Assembly: GCA_031772625.1 (NCBI GenBank)
Contig: CM062812.1
Span: 736,161,714-736,225,713 of the forward strand
Length of the DNA stretch: 64,000 nucleotides
Source of the DNA: Pinus tabuliformis
Lineage: Eukaryota > Streptophyta > Pinopsida > Pinales > Pinaceae
Reading direction: 5' to 3'
This document shows positions 59,853-64,000 of the stretch, piece after piece. The translations under genes were made by a program, and so were the position numbers. The notes below the pieces were generated by a model. That model did not search any database. It saw only the letters and a program-made list of their open reading frames with translations, and was not told the DNA's origin. Every line of letters starts with the position of its first letter. Within the stretch, counting starts at the first letter, position 1.

Positions 59853-59967
59853 CTATAAATACTGAATTAAACTAACTATTTTTATGAAACTAAAATCCTA
59901 CTTAATTGGTATCAAATGATCTTGAATATCTCCTTCTCAGCAACCTGGCAGTCGGCGGCATGAATCA

Positions 59968-62900
59968 TCAAGTAGGTTGTTTGCCTTTAAACTTGAGCTG
60001 ACTTATCGCAAGCATTGGCTCCACTTCGGGCGGTCTGTTGAGGTGAGAGTTAAGTTGGGCAGCATAGGTGGCATCCTGAATATCGGGGATAATATACCCG
60101 ATTGCATCTGTAAGGCATTTGAGGGCGGCTCTTTGACTGTGTGGTTTTACCAAGAAGAACCAATAGGTGTCCCATGTTAAACTGTTAATTCCAACAATTA
60201 ATCTCCCATTTTCCTCTAGATCTAGATAACATGACTGCTCCAATGTTTTCACCGCTGTCAATTTACCTGGATTGCATTGGGAAATCATATTTGACAAGTA
60301 GAGAGTATTATTAACCAATTCAACCAAATTACTTGTGGTTGATTTGCAGCTTGAAATTGCCCTCTCTGCTTTCATTAACTGGGACTGCCATTCTGTAAAC
60401 AATATTTCTTTATGTGATTCTAAAATTCTTGGTAAATTTTCCGCTTGTCCCTGATCGGTATCTTGCCAGTCAAGAAATTTAGTTAATGTTTCTTCAGCTT
60501 GATCCAAGTCTGTTCTAGCCTTTTCTGTTTTTTTACTTATTGATGCCGTCAAATCGCATAGTGGTTCCGCTTGGGCGATTTGTTGACATAGAAGCTTGAT
60601 TTGTGTTATTAATGCCTTATTTATCTGTAATGCTTCTAATTTCAATTCGGCTATCTGTGGAAGACCCTTTGTCTTCTCAAGCTGTGCTGATAGTTGAGCA
60701 ATCTGCTCATCTTTTGACTTCAGCATTTGTTCATTTGCTGCCCTCAGTTGTGCCAAGGCCTCAGACAACTCTTTCTGCTTCTGGATTGTGTTGTGATCAA
60801 TCCTCTGTTTCTCTTCCCGCAATTGTTGAGCTAATTGATTATTTATTTGCTATTGTGTTAACAATTGTTGTTCTGCCTGCTCCTCTTTCTACTGTGCTTC
60901 TGTTAGCTGTGCTTGTAATAAAAAGATTTCCTGGTCTTTTGTTTTTAATAAAAGACTCACCTCTGATGCCTTGTCTATTGTTGCTGCCGAATAGGCTCCA
61001 GCATATTGTGATAGTTTTGTTAGGTCATCAGAGGGGTCAAATTCCTCCTTCCAAACCACATTGCCCGTGACCGTTTGTTCTGGGAAAAGGGAAGGTTGAT
61101 CAATCCTTCTCCTCTTCCTCTGTCGTTTTACCACAGCTTTGTGCCTTGGGCTATAGAAGACATCCAAGGGAGGAATTTCTTCTATCTACAAAATAATTTG
61201 ATCGGAGGGGTCCTTTGGGATTATTTCTACTTCCTTTGAACTGGGTAGGCCGTTGGTTCCACTTGGAATCTGTTTTGAAGTGGTTTCCTGTGTATCTGCC
61301 GCTTTCGAAGTTTCGGTGTCCTTTGAGCATTCAAGACTACTGATAATTGAATCAAATTGCTGCCATTCCTAGAGCAATTTGGGATCAATTTGAGTATCCA
61401 CATTCACCTCTATGTTGCTCTGATCCTGCTCTTTAGTCTGGGTTTCCTCTTGCACTTTCTCCTGTTTTTCTGTTGTAACCAGCGATTCCTTTGGATGTTG
61501 TTGTTCAAGCTCGCTTGGTCTTGTTGCTGGGGTTGTTGCTAACAGATTTAGAGGCAGAGTTTGCAACCTCAGTTCTCTAAGTCTGTTGAATTCAACTAAC
61601 CCTTCATCTTTACATTCCATTATGGCCAGTGATCTAACTTGATACATTGATTCAGCTGAGGAGAACAGGTCATCAAACTTATCTTCTATATGATCAAACT
61701 TTGTCAATTTGGCTTGTTCAAGAGCATTATAGGTGACTTTGTTGGGATCAAATCGCCTGTTAGGGAGAGTCGCTAGAGTTAATGATTTCTTCTTCGTAGC
61801 TTCTTTTTCTGCATGTTTAAAATCATGCAAAGTGTAGACACCACATCTCAGAGGAAAGGAGGGCCAGACCTGCTTCTTATTTTTCTTTAGAGTTTGTGTA
61901 ACTCCTTCGGCAATAATCTGATAGGCTATCTCCCTTGCCAGCAGTTTGTCAGGTATGTACAAAGGAAGGACATGTGCTTCGGCTTGGCTGCCGAAAATTC
62001 TTACATAAGTAAATTTCTCCTCTCCGAACCATCTTCCTATTGATGTCAAATCAATCCCTGCTTGGTAAGAAATTTTGTGAGCAGGTTTATTAAAAATAGA
62101 ATAATGAATGGCTAACATGAAGCCATTGCAGACTTGGTACAAATGGTGCTTATAGGAAGTCTTCCATAATTTCTGATGGTATATGTGAATAGGCGTGGGG
62201 TCTTGCGGAGTCCACCTCCAGCCAAGTACAGGAAACTCAGAATTAAAACACAGGGTATCTAGTATATAAGCACTGTAGTAGAATGGGGGAATAAGCCTTT
62301 CTGAGACAGAAGTTTTAGTTCTAAAACTAAGAACTGTTGTCGCTAGCTTATCTGACAGTATGGTTGCCCAATCCATTATCTCACTATTACATGCCGCCTC
62401 AATCAAGGGAACCATTTCTATAGTGAAATTAGCGGAATCGTGCAACCCCCACAATCTACACATCATTATCCCAGCATAACAATACGGACAACATAGAGAA
62501 TCAACAGAGTACTTACCGAAAGTTTCATGCTTGTGTTTTGCCGGATTTTGCCTCCATTCCTGAATGGGTTCGGATTCAGTTTCGTTCTCATTTCGGAATT
62601 TCTCCGGAAATGCCTTGTTGTAATTCTTCTCTGGCTCAAGCAAATGATACATTTGCCTCAAATCATCAGCCTTGAATGAACCGAAGATTCTCCCATCTCT
62701 GGTGCAGAAAGTTCTGTCTGTGATTGGGATTTCCTCAATTGCCCACTTTACTACATCCATATATGGGAGAATTTGTTCCCCAGCCACTATCCGATGAAGG
62801 AAAGAGTCGGCCAAGTCTTTCAAAGTACCATCAGATTTTCTATTGGAACCCGTTGTAGCTTGTACTGCCGTCACCTTTGGTTCTTCGGCTTCGATCAAAT

Positions 62901-63048
62901 TATAGGTACTTTGCCAAGTGGTCTTGCCAAGTCCTGAACATGTAGTATCAGATATTAATCCTTTCTTTTTAGTTGCTGGATCAACGACGACTTGTCCTGT
63001 GGCTGGTGCAGTGGAAGCGATTGCGGTTTTCTTAGACTTCTTCCCCAT
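59968..63048 (-). pseudogene. About 1,027-codon unrecognised protein, one frame, four TAG stops
   Basis: One frame runs from ATG at 63048 (MGKKSKKTAIAS, basic) to TGA at 59968, interrupted only by TAG at 61369-61371, 61186-61188, 60889-60891 and 60850-60852, with no frameshift. The first 560 codons look like a globular domain: FGSFKADDLRQMYHLLEPEK, a cysteine cluster CCPYCYAG, MDWATILSDKLATT, PFYYSAYILDTLCF, VCNGFMLAIHYSIF. A charged linker with KRQRKRRR follows, then a long coiled coil (QLRAANEQMLKSKDEQIAQL region, about 60600-60850). I do not recognise the family. The layout, with an N-terminal domain of plant transposon type and a C-terminal coiled coil, suggests a mobile-element protein; this is inference. 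A good splice acceptor (CCACTACTGTGCAG) lies 33 bases before the ATG. A low-stop, frame-intact state unlike the neighbours suggests recent loss of function, or readthrough. Confidence 0.6.
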
Positions 63049-63084
63049 TCTGGTTGAATCTATTACTTCGGAAGAATTCTGCAC

Positions 63085-63480
63085 AGTAGTGGAAATAAGC
63101 GTAACACAGAGAATTGGTAGCGAAAACCAAATACGAGTGAGATATATTGATCAATGCATGATGAGGGATTAACTTAAAGTGGCGACAGATACAATCTATG
63201 AGAAGATTTTTTAAGCTTACTATTTCATTAAATGGCCGTTAAAACCTACCAATCCTTTAAATGCTCATCATATCTCTTATCGGCTGCATGATTTGTTTAA
63301 GCGTGCCTTGGACGTTTTGGCGGTTGAGCGCAGGTGAATCATTGTTTGAAAGATAAGGCCTTAAATATGAATTAATTGTAATACCTTTGCTTTAACAGTT
63401 TTTTGAAGTTTGCGCTTTTGGCTTTATCGCAATCGGGTGTCGGGGAAAACTTAAATCTTTATATTGACACCTTTTGGAAT
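63085..63480. other. Leader of the minus-strand ORF, no gene seen
   Basis: About 400 bp between the ORF start and the CpG-rich repeats. No start codon or motif was supported. Confidence 0.4.
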
Positions 63481-63800
63481 CCCCGATCACCGATAGCGAT
63501 ATCGCATCGCATCACATCGGGAGTATGGGCACTTTAAAAAGCATGCATGGTATATCCCCGATCGCCGATAGCGATATCGCATTGCATCGGAGCGAAAGGG
63601 ACGTGATCGCATCGCATCGGAGCGAAAAGCATTTGATCACATCGCATTGGAGCGGGAGGCACTTTTGTTATGGGAACTTATTATTGCCGATATCCGATAG
63701 CCTACTGCATGTCATCGCATTGGAGAAAACCAATGGGCCTTTAAGTTATGCCTCCTTTGTCATTGCGATATGCGATCTTGCGATCGCTTTATCGCAATGA
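63481..63800. repeat. CpG-rich CGATATCG/GATCGCATCGC repeats
   Basis: A 75-bp unit begins CCCCGATCACCGATAGCG at 63481 and again (with one change) at 63556; the palindrome GCGATATCGC occurs at 63496-63505 and 63571-63580. Shorter words ATCGCATCGCATCGGAGCG then repeat near 63575-63660. A final cluster lies at 63760-63798. The plus-strand open frame here (63474-63800) is a by-product of the repeats. Confidence 0.85.
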
Positions 63801-63905
63801 TAAAAGATTAATTATTTATATTATAAGACCAAATAATTGGTTTGTCAAAAAGGTTTTTTATAATGCTTTCATTTTGTTTTTCGGACCTTTTTGAACAATA
63901 CAAAG

Positions 63906-63919
63906 TTGATACCAATTAA
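63906..63919 (-). promoter_or_regulatory. Possible primer-binding site or LTR end, minus strand
   Basis: The minus strand reads TTAATTGGTATCAACTTTG. TGGTATCA is the core of the initiator-Met primer site. The 14-base TTAATTGGTATCAA recurs in inverted orientation at 59902-59915, on the other side of the ORF. If real, the LTR would begin just outside, near or beyond the right edge. Confidence 0.35.
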
Positions 63920-63931
63920 AATAAAAAGGGA

Positions 63932-63976
63932 CCCATTTCATATTATAGTTTTATGTATAAAATGGTATGAAATGGG
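63932..63976. repeat. Inverted repeat CCCATTTCATA/TATGAAATGGG
   Basis: 11-bp perfect arms with a 23-base centre, just outside the possible primer-binding site. Confidence 0.7.
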
Positions 63977-64000
63977 GGGTTGTTGTAGAGCACAACATAA

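Noticed and set aside
60603..61070. 155-codon plus-strand frame opposite the long minus-strand ORF
   Set aside because: Shadow of the coiled-coil coding strand: leucine- and valine-rich, as expected from the complement of glutamine- and glutamate-rich codons.
63474..63800. 108-codon plus-strand frame near the right edge
   Set aside because: It is produced by the CpG-rich repeats; the translation is itself repetitive (SDIAS, SDIAL, SERD) and has no domain.
1..64000. tRNA, rRNA, snoRNA or intact host genes
   Set aside because: No cloverleaf, rRNA core sequence or multi-exon gene with consistent frames was seen on either strand; a computed search would be needed to exclude small RNAs.

Overview
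The window reads as intergenic DNA from a very large, repeat-laden plant genome, most likely a conifer. Almost everything recognisable is a decayed LTR retrotransposon. There is no operon-like structure, no tRNA or rRNA gene, no CRISPR array and no convincing host gene. The conifer call is inference. It rests on long old nested LTR elements, AT-rich spacers, and a fragment of a Penelope-like element with a GIY-YIG endonuclease, a class reported in plants mainly from conifers.

Layout, left to right. 1-4812: a minus-strand Ty3/gypsy element that runs off the left edge (integrase, RNase H, RT, protease, Gag, then its 5' LTR). 4813-11887: AT-rich DNA without a supportable gene. 11888-18490: a non-autonomous LTR element (here N1) with 1.2-kb LTRs and only 0.4 kb between them; a second non-autonomous element (N2, 14719-18462) sits inside its 3' LTR with a perfect 5-bp target duplication. 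18793-28323: a full-length, broken Ty1/copia element with 1.8-kb LTRs and several polypurine tracts, as in Sireviruses. 28491-42060: old LTR debris, including a candidate minus-strand copia LTR, a diverged repeat pair and an orphan LTR with primer-binding site. 42130-56845: two Ty3/gypsy chromovirus bodies in tandem sharing a central LTR (LTR-body-LTR-body-LTR). 56850-57495: the Penelope-like fragment. 59968-63048 on the minus strand: about 1,027 codons in one frame, broken only by four TAG codons, of unrecognised function, followed by CpG-rich repeats.

How the pieces relate. The two chromovirus bodies share at least eight inactivated codons, so they descend from one already defective copy, probably by unequal recombination between LTRs. 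Later events mark each body separately: a solo LTR in the first and a foldback inverted duplication in the second. The N2 LTR begins with the same 16 bases as the chromovirus LTR and both end CATCA, which suggests that N2-type elements used chromovirus integrase. Where the two bodies can be compared, unique stops are mostly C-to-T or G-to-A changes, as expected from decay of methylated DNA.

The best candidates for something undescribed are the minus-strand 1,027-codon unit, the N1/N2 non-autonomous families with their unrecognised ORF, and the tandem chromovirus array. All identifications were made by reading motifs by eye; no database search was run.
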